DNA from: Streptomyces tauricus
Lineage (GTDB): Bacteria; Actinomycetota; Actinomycetes; Streptomycetales; Streptomycetaceae
Assembly: GCF_014650955.1 (NCBI RefSeq)
Contig: NZ_BMVY01000037.1
Span: forward strand, 1 to 64,000
Reading direction: 5' to 3'
DNA: 64,000 bases
Position numbers and translations under genes: made by a program. The notes under the pieces were generated by a model. The model did not search any database. It saw nothing but the letters and a program-made list of their open reading frames with translations, and was not told the DNA's origin. Below are positions 32,549 through 40,006 of the stretch, in pieces; within the stretch, counting starts at the first letter, position 1; every line of letters begins with the position of its first letter.

Positions 32549-33574
32549 ATGGCCCAGTCGGTGGGTATCAAGGACGTCGCCCGAGTCGCCGGAGTCTCCG
32601 TCGGCACGGTCTCGAACGTCATCAACCGCCCTGACACGGTCGCCTCCGAGACCCGCGCCCGCGTGCTCTCCGCGATCGACCGGCTCGGCTACGTCCGCAG
32701 CGAGTCGGCGCGGCAGCTGCGCGCCGGACGCAGCCGGATCATGGGCCTGCTCGTCCTCGACATGGGCAACCCCTTCTTCGTGGACGTGGCGCGCGGCGCC
32801 GAGCGGGCGGCCCGCGAGGCCGGGCTCGGCGTGATGGTCTGCAACAGCGCGCAGAGCGCCGGCGAGGAGGCCGACTATCTGTCGCTCTTCGCCGAACAGC
32901 GCGTCCGGGGCGTCCTGTTGACCCCGGCCGACGCGACCGGACGCAACATAGAGGCGTTCCGCCGGCACGGCATCCCCTTCGTCCTCGTCGACCGCGTGGC
33001 CGAGGGCACCACCGAGTGCTCGGTGTCCGTCGACGACGTCGCGGGCGGCGCGCTCGCCGTACGGCACCTCATCGACGCGGGCCACCGCTCCATCGCGTAC
33101 GTGAGCGGGCCGCCCGGACTCACCCAGGTCACCGACCGCCGCACGGGCGCCATGAACGCCCTCGGGGAGGCGGGACTCGGGCCTGAGTGCCTGCGCGAGC
33201 TGCCCACCGAGCGCCTCGACGTGGCCGCGGGCCGCGACGCGGGAGCCCGTCTCCTCGGGCTCGCCGACCGTCCGACCGCCGTCTTCTGCGCCAACGACCT
33301 GCTCGCCCTCGGTGTGCTGCAGGCGATGTTCGCGGCCGGGGTGAGCGTCCCGGACGACCTCGCGATCGTCGGCTACGACGACATCGAGTTCGCCGCGGCG
33401 GCGGCCGTCCCGCTGACCTCGGTGCGCCAGCCCGCCGTGACCATGGGCGCGCTCGCCGCGGAACTCCTCCTGGAGGAGACCGAGGCCGACGCGGCCCCCG
33501 GCGCGCACCAGCACCGGCGCGTGGTCCTCCAGCCGGAACTGGTGGTCCGGCGCTCCAGCCTCCCGCCGCGCTGA
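32549..33574 (+). CDS. LacI family regulator of rhamnose genes
   Basis: 341 residues. The HTH (VGIKDVARVAGVSVGTVSNV) and hinge (RQLRAGRSRIMGLLVLD) are classical, followed by the periplasmic-binding-protein-like sensor (VFCANDLLALGVLQAMF, IVGYDDIEFAAAA). I chose ATG 32549 because GGAGG lies 10 nt upstream. A GTG at 32510, 6 nt after a TAATGT -10 box, would give a leaderless form with 13 extra residues. It probably represses both divergent rha operons through TGAAA/TTTCA operators at 25630-25645 and 25797-25808, with rhamnose or a metabolite as inducer. Confidence 0.92.
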   Translation: MAQSVGIKDVARVAGVSVGTVSNVINRPDTVASETRARVLSAIDRLGYVRSESARQLRAGRSRIMGLLVLDMGNPFFVDVARGAERAAREAGLGVMVCNSAQSAGEEADYLSLFAEQRVRGVLLTPADATGRNIEAFRRHGIPFVLVDRVAEGTTECSVSVDDVAGGALAVRHLIDAGHRSIAYVSGPPGLTQVTDRRTGAMNALGEAGLGPECLRELPTERLDVAAGRDAGARLLGLADRPTAVFCANDLLALGVLQAMFAAGVSVPDDLAIVGYDDIEFAAAAAVPLTSVRQPAVTMGALAAELLLEETEADAAPGAHQHRRVVLQPELVVRRSSLPPR

Positions 33575-33742
33575 GGGGCGTTCCGGGCCGGGCGGCGGTG
33601 CTGAGCGGTTGTTCAGTACGTTCCAGTTCCCCGGCCTGATCGACCGGTCAGTACGCTTTTCTTGATCCCCGCCCTCGGCTCACCGAAGAACTTGTGCTGA
33701 ACTGGTTCGCGGTCAGGAATCCGTCCGTCTCGGGAGCCCCTT

Positions 33743-35044
33743 TTGAGCACCAGTTACCGTCAGCCCGGTGTCGTCCTCAGCGACCGCCGGTTCACCGTGC
33801 CCCTCGATCACGACGCCCCCAGCGGCGAGACGATCGAGCTGTACGCCCGTGAAGTGGTCGCGAGCGACCAGGCGGACCAGGACCTGCCCTGGCTGGTGTA
33901 CCTCCAGGGAGGACCCGGGTTCGGCGCCAACCGCTTCGTCGGCAAACAGGCCTGGCTGGGGCGCGCCCTGGAGGAGTACCGCGTCCTGCTCCTCGACCAG
34001 CGCGGCACCGGCAGCTCCACGCCCGCCAACCGGCAGACGCTCCCGCTGCGCGGCGGACCCCGCGAACAGGCCGACTACCTCGCCCTGTTCCGCGCCGACT
34101 CCATCGTTCGCGACTGCGAGGCGATCCGCCCGGCCGTCACCGGCGGCGCCCCCTGGGCCGTCCTCGGCCAGAGCTTCGGCGGCTTCTGCACGACCCACTA
34201 CCTCTCCACCGCGCCCGAGGGCCTCAGCACGGCCCTGATCACGGGCGGGCTCCCGACCCTCGACGGCCACGCCGACGACGTCTACCGGGCCGCGTACCCG
34301 CGTATCGAGCGCAAGGTCGCCGCGCACTACGCGCGTTACCCCCAGGACATCGAGCGGGCCCGCCGGATCGCCGAGTACGTCCTGCTCAACGAGCCCGTCC
34401 TGAACGGCGGTTACCGGCTCACCGTCGAGGCCTTCCAGTCGCTCGGCATCATGCTCGGGGGGAGCGAGGGCAGCCACCGGCTGCACTACCTCCTGGAGAA
34501 CGCCTTCGTCCGCACCGCCCAGGGCACGGCCCTCTCCGACGCCTTCCAGGAAGAGGCCCACTCCTTCCTCTCCTACGCCGGACATCCCCTGTACGCGCTG
34601 GTCCACGAGGCCTGCTACGCCCAGGGGGAGCGCCCCACCGCCTGGTCCGCCGAGCGGGTCCGCGCCGACTTCCCCCAGTTCGACGCCGCCAAGACCCTCG
34701 CGGGCGACGGCCCCGTCCTGTTCACCGGCGAGTCCGTCCATCCCTGGACCTTCGACTGCGACCCCGCCCTGCGCCCTCTGCGCGAGACCGCGGACCTGCT
34801 GGCGGAGCGCACCGACTGGCCCGTCCTGTACGACCCCGCCCGCCTCGCGGCCAACGAGGTCCCCGTCGCCGCGGCCGTCTACCACGACGACATGTACGTC
34901 GACACGGAGCACGCCCTGCGCACGGCCCGCACGATCCGCGGCCTGCGTACCTACGTCACGGACGAGTTCGAGCACGACGGCGTGCGCGCGGGCGGCCCCA
35001 GAGTCCTGGACCGCCTCCTGGCCCTGGCGAGGGACGAGGCATGA
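33743..35044 (+). CDS. S33 family proline iminopeptidase-like hydrolase
   Basis: 433 residues, an alpha/beta-hydrolase of peptidase family S33. Landmarks are YLQGGPGFGANR (oxyanion loop, Gln in place of the usual His of HGGPG), LLLDQRGTGSSTP, the nucleophile GQSFGG, and a late Asp/His pair (YVDTEHALRTA; DEFEHDGVR). It should release N-terminal Pro or other residues from peptides. The start is TTG at 33743, with GGGAG 7 nt upstream; no other start fits the conserved N-terminus. There is no signal peptide, so it is cytoplasmic. It is not obviously linked to neighbours. Confidence 0.92.
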   Translation: MSTSYRQPGVVLSDRRFTVPLDHDAPSGETIELYAREVVASDQADQDLPWLVYLQGGPGFGANRFVGKQAWLGRALEEYRVLLLDQRGTGSSTPANRQTLPLRGGPREQADYLALFRADSIVRDCEAIRPAVTGGAPWAVLGQSFGGFCTTHYLSTAPEGLSTALITGGLPTLDGHADDVYRAAYPRIERKVAAHYARYPQDIERARRIAEYVLLNEPVLNGGYRLTVEAFQSLGIMLGGSEGSHRLHYLLENAFVRTAQGTALSDAFQEEAHSFLSYAGHPLYALVHEACYAQGERPTAWSAERVRADFPQFDAAKTLAGDGPVLFTGESVHPWTFDCDPALRPLRETADLLAERTDWPVLYDPARLAANEVPVAAAVYHDDMYVDTEHALRTARTIRGLRTYVTDEFEHDGVRAGGPRVLDRLLALARDEA

Positions 35045-35112
35045 AGGCGCCGCGAGGGACGCGGGGAACGGCGCGCCCGGCCACATCGCACCCGCCGACG
35101 AACGCGCGTCCC

Positions 35113-35118
35113 TAGGCT
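35113..35118 (+). promoter_or_regulatory. -10 box of leaderless SDR mRNA
   Basis: TAGGCT ends 6 nt before the ATG at 35125, and no ribosome binding site is present, so the transcript probably begins at the start codon. Confidence 0.5.
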
Positions 35119-35124
35119 GATCAC

Positions 35125-35901
35125 ATGAAGAGATTCGACGGCTACGGAGTACTGATCACGGGCGCGGGCCAGGGCATCGGCGAGGCGACAGCACGCCGCT
35201 TCGCCGCGGAAGGCGCGGGCGTGCTGGTCACGGACCGCGACGCGACCCGCGCCGAGCGGGTCGCCGACGCGATCGAGGCGGCAGGCGGCACGGCGGTCCC
35301 GTACGAGTGCGACGTCGCCGACCCCGCCGCCGTCGACGCGGCGGTCACCACGGCGATGGACTCCTTCGGCCGCCTGGACGTGCTGGTCAACAACGCCTAC
35401 GCGTGCCACCCCGACCCCGCCTCCTTCGAGGAGCACGAGGACGGCCCCTGGTACGAGGACTTCGAGATCACCCTGCACGGCGCGTACCGCTGCATCCGCG
35501 CGGCGCTGCCGCACCTGGTGGCCGCGGGCGGGCGAGGGGCCGTCGTCAACATCGGCTCGGTCAACGCCGAGCAGCACTTCGGCTCCCACGCGTACAGCGC
35601 GGCGAAAGCCGCACTGGCCTCGCTCACCCGTACCGTCGCCGTCGAATCGGCCCCGCGGGGTGTCCGGGTGAACCTCGTCGAGCCAGGCACCATCCGTACC
35701 AACGCCTGGGACGGCCGGGGCGAGAACCTCGAACGGGCCACCGTCCACTACCCGTTGGGACGCGTCGGCGAGCCCGCCGACATCGCGTCCACCGTCGCCT
35801 TCCTGGCCTCGGCGGACGCGTCCTGGATCACCGGAGTGACACTGCCGGTCGACGGCGGCCTGCTGGTGAGCAACCTCGCGATGATCCGCGACATGTCGTA
35901 G
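35125..35901 (+). CDS. SDR family oxidoreductase
   Basis: 258 residues, a classical short-chain dehydrogenase. TGAGQGIG binds the cofactor, and TDRD after strand 2 suggests NAD preference. The NNAG position reads NNAY, and the catalytic Ser and YSAAK are present (NIGSVNAEQHFGSHAYSAAK). The C-terminus is typical (LGRVGEPADIASTVAFLAS, GVTLPVDGGLL). The substrate is not evident and no pathway genes flank it. Probably leaderless from the TAGGCT box at 35113. Confidence 0.92.
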   Translation: MKRFDGYGVLITGAGQGIGEATARRFAAEGAGVLVTDRDATRAERVADAIEAAGGTAVPYECDVADPAAVDAAVTTAMDSFGRLDVLVNNAYACHPDPASFEEHEDGPWYEDFEITLHGAYRCIRAALPHLVAAGGRGAVVNIGSVNAEQHFGSHAYSAAKAALASLTRTVAVESAPRGVRVNLVEPGTIRTNAWDGRGENLERATVHYPLGRVGEPADIASTVAFLASADASWITGVTLPVDGGLLVSNLAMIRDMS

Positions 35902-35966
35902 GCCGGGCCCGGGCGGGTCGGCCGGACAGCGGGCACACCGCCTGACCAGGGCGGGCGCGCGCTGCG

Positions 35967-35972
35967 TACGCT
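35967..35972 (+). promoter_or_regulatory. -10 box of leaderless pentapeptide gene
   Basis: TACGCT ends 7 nt before the ATG at 35980. CTGACC at 35942-35947 is a possible -35, 19 nt upstream. There is no Shine-Dalgarno sequence. Confidence 0.5.
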
Positions 35973-35979
35973 GGCAGAC

Positions 35980-36819
35980 ATGCAAGACGAAACCGGTGGC
36001 ACGGCCCCCGCCCGCACCGACCTGACGGCGGACTGCGGCCGGTGCTTCGGGCTGTGCTGTGTCGCGCTGCCCTTCGCCGCCTCGGCGGACTTCGCGATCG
36101 ACAAGGCGGCCGGCAGCCCCTGCCGCAATCTGCGCGCCGACTTCGGCTGCGGCATCCACACGGAGCTGCGGCAGCGGGGCTTCAACGGCTGCACGGTCTA
36201 CGACTGCTTCGGCGCCGGCCAGAAGGTCTCCCAGCTCACCTTCGGCGGCGAGGACTGGCGCTCGGGAAGCGGGGAGCACGCCCGGCAGATGTTCGACGTG
36301 TTCCATGCCGTACGGCAACTGCAGGAACTGCTCTGGTACCTCACCCAGGCGCTGGAGCTGCCCGCGGCCCGCCCGGTCCGTCCGGAGCTGCGCCGCGCGC
36401 TCGACCGCGTCGAGGCGCTCACCCGCCGCGAGCGGACGGAACTGGCCGGACTCGACGTGACGGCGGTCCGCCAGGACGTCAACGTCCTGCTGCTGCGCAC
36501 CAGCGAACTGGCCCGCGCCGGACTCGGCCGGGGCAGGAAGAAGGAGCGCAGGGGCGCCGACCTGATGGGGGCCCGGCTCAAGGGCGCCGATCTGCGGGGC
36601 GCCAACCTCCGCGGCGCGTACCTCATCGCCGCCGACCTGACGGGCGCCGATCTGCGCTCGGCGGATCTGATCGGAGCCGACCTGCGCGACGCCGATCTCA
36701 CGGACGCCGACCTGACCGGCGTCCTCTTCCTCACCCAGCCGCAGCTCAACGCCGCCAAGGGCAGCGCCGGCACCAGACTGCCGGCGTCATTCACCCGCCC
36801 CGCTCACTGGACACCGTGA
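35980..36819 (+). CDS. Cys-rich/pentapeptide-repeat protein
   Basis: 279 residues in two parts. Residues 15-90 carry a Cys pattern (DCGRCFGLCCVALPF, PCRNLRADFGCG, GFNGCTVYDCFGAG) that looks like a metal- or cluster-binding module. After a helical middle, residues 195-250 hold about ten pentapeptide repeats of the A(D/N)LxG type (LKGADLRGANLRGAYL, LTGADLRSADL), which form a right-handed beta-helix. Pentapeptide proteins can mimic DNA or act as scaffolds; this role is unassigned. The 3' end overlaps the convergent P450 gene by 33 bp. I have no name for the combined architecture beyond pentapeptide repeat protein. Confidence 0.9.
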   Translation: MQDETGGTAPARTDLTADCGRCFGLCCVALPFAASADFAIDKAAGSPCRNLRADFGCGIHTELRQRGFNGCTVYDCFGAGQKVSQLTFGGEDWRSGSGEHARQMFDVFHAVRQLQELLWYLTQALELPAARPVRPELRRALDRVEALTRRERTELAGLDVTAVRQDVNVLLLRTSELARAGLGRGRKKERRGADLMGARLKGADLRGANLRGAYLIAADLTGADLRSADLIGADLRDADLTDADLTGVLFLTQPQLNAAKGSAGTRLPASFTRPAHWTP

Positions 36820-38337
36820 CGCCGACGGCACCGACGGCACCCCACTGGTCCTGACCCCGGAGGCCTCCGGCCCGGCGGCCGGGGCGGGAGCCGGTGCGGG
36901 GGAGCGGCGGTCCAGGCGCAGTGTCAGGCCCTGCGGCATCAGCGTGAGCCGTTCCGCCACCCGCAGCCGGTAGGCGGGGTCCGGCAGCAGCTCGTACCGG
37001 CGCAGCAGCAGCCCCAGCACGAGGGTCGCCTCGTGCAGCGCGAACTGCCGTCCGATGCAGGCCCGCGCGCCGGTGCCGAACGGCTTGAAGGTGTGGGCGG
37101 GCCGGGCCCGTACGGCTCCCGGCTCGAAGCGGTCCGGGTCGAACCTCTCCGTGTCGGGGCCCCAGGTGCCGGGATCGCGGTGCAGCAGCGGCATCAGGAC
37201 CAGGGCCCACGCGCCCCGGCGCATCGGATGGACACCGCCCAGGACCGTGTCCTCACGGGCCTCGCGCGCGAACGCGGGCGCCGTCGGCCACAGCCGCAGC
37301 GCCTCGTCGAGTACGCGCCGTACGTACCGGAGCCTGGCGACCTGGTCGTAGGCCGGTTCCGTCGTGTCTCCCCACACGCGGTCCACCTCGGCACGGGCGC
37401 GGGCGGCGATCTCGGGGTGCCGCGCCAGATAGTGCAGGGCGAAGGAGAGCGCGCCCGAGGTCGTCTCGTGTCCGGCGATCAGGAAGGTGATGACCTGCCG
37501 GCGGACGTTCTCGGGGGTGAGACGCTCGCCGGTCTCCGGATGGGCGGTCCCCAGCATCCGGTCCAGCAGGTCGCCGTCACCGGCCGGCCCGTGCAGGCGC
37601 GTCTCGACGACGGCGTCGACCGTGCGGTTGAGGTACGCCACGTCGGCCCGGTTGCGGCGCGTCGCCCCGCGCATCAGCACCGGCGCCACCGGCGCGGGGA
37701 CGACATTGAGGCGCTGCGCGTACGACAGGGCGCCCACCATGGCCGTGACGAAGGGGTGCGGCCGGGCGCGCTCGAAGGAGCCGAAGTCATGGCCGAAGCC
37801 GGTGCGGGCGATCGTCTCCAGCGTCAGCTTCGTCATGTCGCCGGGCACGTCGACGGCCCGTCCCGCGGCCTGTGCCGCGTCCCAGCGGTCGGTCAGCCGG
37901 GCGGCCACCCCCAGCATCATCGCGTGGTAGCCCTCCATGGCCTCACGGCTGAAGCCGGGCGCCAGCACGTCGTGCGCCAGCTGCCAGTTGGGCTCGTGGT
38001 TGTACGCCGTGAAGAGGCCGTCCCCGGCGACGGGACGGAGGTTGGCGACCCCCAGCCCCACATGCTTGGCGAACCGTGACTCGTCCGCCAGCTCGCCGGT
38101 GAGCCCCGCGCCCCAGACGAAGACGATCTCCTTGCCGAACCCCTTGCGCCGGAAGATCGGCCCGAGCCTCCGTCCGATGCGCAGCGAATCCTGCAGCGGC
38201 GTACGGAGGTTGGTCCCGACGGCGTCGCCGATCAGCGGCAGGCGGTAGGGCGGGTGCGGGATGCGGTGCAGCTCGGGCCAGCCCAGCTCCGCGCTGCGGA
38301 ACCCCTTCGGCAACGCCGTCTCCCTGGTGCCCGCCAT
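36787..38337 (-). CDS. Cytochrome P450, CYP102-like haem domain
   Basis: 516 residues. The oxygen-activation helix is AGHETTSGAL. The ExxR motif is in VLDEALRLWPTAPAF. The haem ligand loop is FGTGARACIGRQFALHEATL, with Cys near residue 425. IPHPPYRLPLIGD at the N-terminus and the haem loop resemble the P450 BM3 family, but the reductase domain is absent, so it must rely on a separate partner. It may be a fatty-acid hydroxylase. The C-terminal 35 residues are a Pro/Ala/Ser tail that runs into the convergent pentapeptide gene. The ATG at 38337 follows GGAGA. A divergent TetR gene probably controls it. Confidence 0.93.
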   Translation of the reverse strand: MAGTRETALPKGFRSAELGWPELHRIPHPPYRLPLIGDAVGTNLRTPLQDSLRIGRRLGPIFRRKGFGKEIVFVWGAGLTGELADESRFAKHVGLGVANLRPVAGDGLFTAYNHEPNWQLAHDVLAPGFSREAMEGYHAMMLGVAARLTDRWDAAQAAGRAVDVPGDMTKLTLETIARTGFGHDFGSFERARPHPFVTAMVGALSYAQRLNVVPAPVAPVLMRGATRRNRADVAYLNRTVDAVVETRLHGPAGDGDLLDRMLGTAHPETGERLTPENVRRQVITFLIAGHETTSGALSFALHYLARHPEIAARARAEVDRVWGDTTEPAYDQVARLRYVRRVLDEALRLWPTAPAFAREAREDTVLGGVHPMRRGAWALVLMPLLHRDPGTWGPDTERFDPDRFEPGAVRARPAHTFKPFGTGARACIGRQFALHEATLVLGLLLRRYELLPDPAYRLRVAERLTLMPQGLTLRLDRRSPAPAPAPAAGPEASGVRTSGVPSVPSASRCPVSGAGE

Positions 38338-38474
38338 CGCGCCATCTCCTCTGTACCGACCGCCGGTTGCGCCTGTTGTACGCGGATTCAATAGTGTCCG
38401 CCAGTCTGGTCCCGCTGTTGAACCGACGTCAAGTAAGCCGTCACGCTCGGCTTCGGACAGGTCGCCGGGCCGAG

Positions 38475-38480
38475 TACAGT
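38475..38480 (+). promoter_or_regulatory. -10 box of leaderless tetR
   Basis: TACAGT ends 6 nt before the ATG at 38487. TTCGGA at 38452-38457 would be the -35 with a 17-nt spacer. The 149-bp gap to the P450 gene must also hold the leftward promoter; I cannot place it with confidence. Confidence 0.45.
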
Positions 38481-38486
38481 GCGGGC

Positions 38487-39095
38487 ATGGCCGCCAAGGA
38501 GGGGGAGCGCACGCGTCGTCGGCTCAGCACCGAGGAGCGCCGGGAGGAACTGCTCACCGCCGGGGCGCGGTTGTTCTCGGAGAGCCCGTACGACGACGTC
38601 TGGATCGAGCAGGTGGCCGAACTCGCGGGCGTCTCACGCGGGTTGCTCTACCACTACTTCCCGACCAAGCGGGACTTCTTCGCGGCCGTCGTGGAGCGCG
38701 AGAGCAGACGCATGCTGCGGGTCACCGCCGCCGTGCCCGGTGTGCCCGTGCGGACGCAGATCGACGCCGGGCTCGACACCTTCCTGGAGTACGTCCAGAA
38801 GCACGCGCACGGCTTCCGCGCCTTCCATCGCGCCGAGGCGGCGGGGGACCAGGCCGTCCGGAAGGTGTACCGGGAGACGCTCGCCGCACAGCAGCGGCAG
38901 ATCCTGGAGGCGCTGGCCGCCGACCCGGAGACCGCCTGGACCGAGGACGACCTGCCGGTCCTGCGGATCGCCGTGCGGGGCTGGCTGGCCTTCATGGCGG
39001 CCGCCTGTCTGGAGTGGCTCAAGGAGCCGGACCTCTCCCGGGAACAGGTGCGCGATGTCTGCGCGAGAGCCCTGCTCGGAGCCGTACGTCCGTGA
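38487..39095 (+). CDS. TetR family transcriptional regulator
   Basis: 202 residues. The HTH is WIEQVAELAGVSRGLLYHYF, preceded by an Arg-rich start (RTRRRLSTEERREELL). The ligand domain shows the pattern common to P450-linked TetR proteins (IDAGLDTFLEYVQKHAHGFR; AVRGWLAFMAAACLEWL). It is divergent from the CYP102-like gene and probably represses it in the manner of fatty-acid-responsive regulators. That link is positional. Confidence 0.91.
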   Translation: MAAKEGERTRRRLSTEERREELLTAGARLFSESPYDDVWIEQVAELAGVSRGLLYHYFPTKRDFFAAVVERESRRMLRVTAAVPGVPVRTQIDAGLDTFLEYVQKHAHGFRAFHRAEAAGDQAVRKVYRETLAAQQRQILEALAADPETAWTEDDLPVLRIAVRGWLAFMAAACLEWLKEPDLSREQVRDVCARALLGAVRP

Positions 39096-39161
39096 ACTCG
39101 GCGTCACAAAGGTGCCGCGAGCGGCGCCGCGTGGTTGGCGTACACCCCGATCTTCGGTAGG

Positions 39162-39180
39162 TTAGGCAAGGCTTACCTAA
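39162..39180 (+). promoter_or_regulatory. Iron box (DmdR/IdeR type)
   Basis: TTAGGCAAGGCTTACCTAA matches the 19-bp DtxR-family iron box of Streptomyces (TTAGGTTAGGCTAACCTAA) at 16 of 19 positions. It lies 14 bp upstream of the DUF2470 gene and abuts its ribosome binding site. The gene should be repressed when iron is plentiful. Confidence 0.85.
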
Positions 39181-39193
39181 GGGAGGTTTTGGG

Positions 39194-39919
39194 ATGGGTG
39201 ACCGTCACAGCTGGACGGCCGCACCGGCCACGGCACAACGTGCCCGCTCGGTGCTCGCCGCGGCGTGGTCCTGCGCGGTGACCGCGGAAGGCGGTCGGGA
39301 GGAGTTCATCGGCGTACACACCGTCGCGGAGGACGGCCGGGTGCTGCTGCACCTGCCCGACGACAGCGCGCTCACCACGGCCGCGATCTGCGCGCCGCGC
39401 GGAGAGCCGTCCGCCGTACTGGAGTTCGCCGACGTGGCGCCCGTCCCGGTCCGCAACCGCATCCGCTCGCGCCTGTGGATGGCGGGCTGGTTCGCGCCCG
39501 AGGACGACCACCTGACGTTCCGCCCGACCCGCGCCGTGCTGCGCGAGGCCGGCGGAGCGGTCGTCGTCGACCTCGACGAGTACGCCGCCGCCGAGCCCGA
39601 CCCGCTGGCCCTCGCCGAGGCGCAACTGCTCACCCACCTCGCCGACTCGCACCCGGACGCCGTCGAGCGGCTGACCCGTCTCGTCGAGCCGGACTGCCTG
39701 CACGGCGCCGTCCGGGTGCAGCCGCTCGCCGTCGACCGCCACGGGCTGACGCTGCGCATCGAGCGCCTTCGCGGCCACGGCGACGTACGACTGCCGTTCC
39801 ACCGGCCCGCGGACGACGTCGGACAGCTCACCGAGCGCATGCACATCCTGCTCACGCAGGCGAGCGGCGCGAACTGCCCGCGCGCACTGCAGCGGCAGCG
39901 TACGGAGGGCGACGGCTAG
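39194..39919 (+). CDS. DUF2470 protein under iron control
   Basis: 241 residues with an N-terminal split-barrel-like part (EFIGVHTVAEDGRVLLHLPD, RSRLWMAGWFAPEDDHLTF). A C-terminal DUF2470 region (LLTHLADSHPDAVERLTRLV, LTLRIERLRGHGDVRLPFHR) contains the conserved His-Pro. DUF2470 is found at the end of haem-utilisation proteins of the HugZ type and in stand-alone proteins near siderophore genes. GGGAGG lies 7 nt before the ATG, and a good iron box lies just upstream, so a role in haem or iron handling during starvation is likely. Confidence 0.88.
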   Translation: MGDRHSWTAAPATAQRARSVLAAAWSCAVTAEGGREEFIGVHTVAEDGRVLLHLPDDSALTTAAICAPRGEPSAVLEFADVAPVPVRNRIRSRLWMAGWFAPEDDHLTFRPTRAVLREAGGAVVVDLDEYAAAEPDPLALAEAQLLTHLADSHPDAVERLTRLVEPDCLHGAVRVQPLAVDRHGLTLRIERLRGHGDVRLPFHRPADDVGQLTERMHILLTQASGANCPRALQRQRTEGDG

Positions 39920-40006
39920 AGGGGTTGGAAGGGCTGGCGGGAGGGTCATGGCTGACGCGAACGCGCCCGCCGCGTGCCCAGGCCGCCGACGGGGCCGGGG
40001 CCGGGC

